DNA of 64,000 nucleotides from Dielma fastidiosa (GTDB lineage: Bacteria; Bacillota_I; Bacilli_A; Erysipelotrichales; Erysipelotrichaceae): positions 140,389 to 204,388 of the forward strand of contig NZ_HE578928.1 of assembly GCF_000313565.1 (NCBI RefSeq). The letters run 5' to 3'. How positions within the stretch are numbered: the stretch's first letter is position 1; every line of letters begins with the position of its first letter. The notes under the pieces were generated by a model that was given only the letters and a program-made list of their open reading frames with translations, had not been told where the DNA came from and did not search any database. Both the position numbers and the translations under genes were made by a program. Positions 63,256 to 64,000 of the stretch are shown in pieces.

Positions 63256-63304
63256 ATTATATCAATATTAAAGCAAATTGCAATATATTTAATATACATT
63301 TGCT
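63256..63304 (-). promoter_or_regulatory. Promoter and operator of the toxin-antitoxin pair
   Basis: On the minus strand TTGCAA and TATAAT are 16 nt apart, with an extended TGA before the -10. An inverted repeat AGCAAAT / ATTTGCT (63272-63278 and 63298-63304) overlaps the -35 side. Confidence 0.6.
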
Positions 63305-63464
63305 ATGTTTTTGATAAGATTCTTTATCAGTTTTTGATAAATATTTATTATGAGTAAGTATTATAAAAAATACGAATCGTCAAAAAAGTCGTTTGAAAAA
63401 TATTAATTTTATTAATAAAAGTTATTTAAAAAAACATTTTTGAAATAATAAAGGGCTGAAGTTA

Positions 63465-63593
63465 ATGCTGAAAAGGAAAATTGAACAAAAACTAATTGAT
63501 TGGAAAAATACTCCAGATAATAAACCTTTGATAATAAGAGGATATAGACAGTGTGGAAAAACTTATTCTGCTTTAGATTTTGCAGCCAAGAAA
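63465..63593 (+). pseudogene. AAA ATPase (DUF4143-type) fragment, truncated
   Basis: About 43 residues match the N-terminus of archaeal-type AAA ATPases (LIIRGYRQCGKTYSALDFAA, P-loop RQCGKT). The family match ends near 63593, exactly where a 10-bp hairpin begins. The frame stays open to 63776 but the rest is unrelated sequence. Full-length proteins have ~400 residues. Insertion of another element is the likely cause. Confidence 0.7.
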
Positions 63594-63623
63594 ATGATTT
63601 CCTTCAATCCTTCAGGAAATCAT
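63594..63623. repeat. Perfect hairpin at the ATPase break
   Basis: ATGATTTCCT and AGGAAATCAT (10-bp arms) with a 10-nt loop sit where homology to the ATPase stops. Confidence 0.6.
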
Positions 63624-63749
63624 GTCATTAAAGATGACACCCAGCTGCCTTTCTCGCGGCGCTGTTCCTTCCTGTATTTCAATGTCTCTCTCTTTTTACC
63701 TATCGGTATTGGAGTCGCACTCGAACATATCCATACAGGAACTCTTTTG

Positions 63750-63827
63750 ATCAGTTCAATGATTTCCATCAAGTAAACAGCCTTTTCTTCTAGTTTGGGT
63801 CTATTCACTTTGATTCATTGAACTGAT
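63750..63827. repeat. 13-bp inverted repeat ending in a T run
   Basis: ATCAGTTCAATGA (63750-63762) and TCATTGAACTGAT (63815-63827) are perfect complements 52 nt apart. Seven T follow, so it could be a terminator or an element end. Confidence 0.5.
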
Positions 63828-63836
63828 TTTTTTATG

Positions 63837-63998
63837 TTATCTGAATAATGCTAATATGGCGGTTAGCTGACATTCTTTAATACTTGCTTTTCCTATCTTC
63901 TTACCAATCGCTGCCCATTGCTCTGCTTGCGTTTGCTTTTCTTTTACGAATACTCGATATTCTCGTAATATCTTCTCTTTATATCCGATCCCTTTTCT
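63837..63998 (-). CDS. C-terminal end of an unidentified ORF (runs off the window)
   Basis: An open minus-strand frame from the window edge to a TAA at 63837. It encodes at least 53 residues, rich in Lys/Glu/Gln (GYKEKILREYRVFVKEKQTQ, AEQWAAIGKKIGKASIKEC). It may belong to the element that truncated the ATPase gene. No family recognised. Confidence 0.4.
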   Translation of the reverse strand, partial: RKGIGYKEKILREYRVFVKEKQTQAEQWAAIGKKIGKASIKECQLTAILALFR

Positions 63999-64000
63999 TG

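Noticed and set aside
63620..63808. 62-codon minus-strand ORF near the window end
   Set aside because: No convincing ribosome site or recognisable family, and it overlaps the hairpin and repeat region.
1..64000. CRISPR arrays, rRNA and tRNA genes
   Set aside because: No regularly spaced repeats, cloverleaf-type sequences or rRNA-like stretches were seen on reading both strands.

Overview
The window looks like a chromosome segment of a low-GC, anaerobic, gut-type Firmicute. Erysipelotrichia (Holdemania or Clostridium innocuum-like) is my best guess. The grounds are strong AGGAGG-type ribosome sites, extended -10 promoters (TGnTATAAT), a Met T-box riboswitch, BceRS/BceAB-type two-component and ABC genes, a mannose-family PTS next to Cys-type sulfatases with an anaerobic sulfatase maturase, and secreted flavinylated reductases. 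The taxonomy is inference. I saw no rRNA, tRNA or CRISPR array.

Layout. 1-8.2 kb: a truncated dCache sensor, a DUF1846 protein, a MacA/MacB-like export operon ending in an SLH-domain protein, and a DUF3284-like protein. 8.3-16.9 kb: an Lrp/AsnC regulator with an aminotransferase, a hybrid sensor kinase, a BceRS-like two-component pair preceded by two possible micro-ORFs, then a methionine T-box and metNIQ. 17-26.6 kb: 6-phosphogluconate dehydrogenase and a 2-hydroxyacid dehydrogenase divergent from an RpiR regulator with repeated A/T palindromes, a leaderless TetR gene, a flavinylated lipoprotein reductase, an Agr-like LytTR/GHKL pair, and a SIS-domain protein with a tiny YtxH-like partner. 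26.8-38 kb: a ceramidase-like protein, a BceAB-type transporter, an uncharacterised TetR/161-aa/DUF1266/809-aa operon, and AraC/EamA/DUF2000.

38-44.6 kb is a sulfated-sugar locus: HAD phosphatase, sulfatase, and PTS IID/IIC/IIB/IIA in one direction, with a second sulfatase divergent. Matching TAAGCGCTT operators lie in front of both transcription units. The radical-SAM maturase these sulfatases need is at 55.6 kb.

44.6-53.4 kb is the most notable region, a compact defence island read as one operon: class II Fic protein, type III modification (Mod) and restriction (Res) subunits, a HamA-like nuclease and a HamB-like Ski2 helicase (Hachiman type). It is followed by a convergent transposon-associated TnpV gene. 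The host genes on both sides converge on the island, and each ends in a related 56-nt hairpin element. The two elements are inverted relative to each other and have different stems.

53.4-64 kb: an ATP-binding kinase-like protein and a YesN-type regulator, the sulfatase maturase, YigZ, a MerR regulator with a second flavinylated reductase, tandem DegV proteins, a YoeB/RelB toxin-antitoxin pair, and a truncated AAA ATPase where unrelated, probably mobile, sequence begins.
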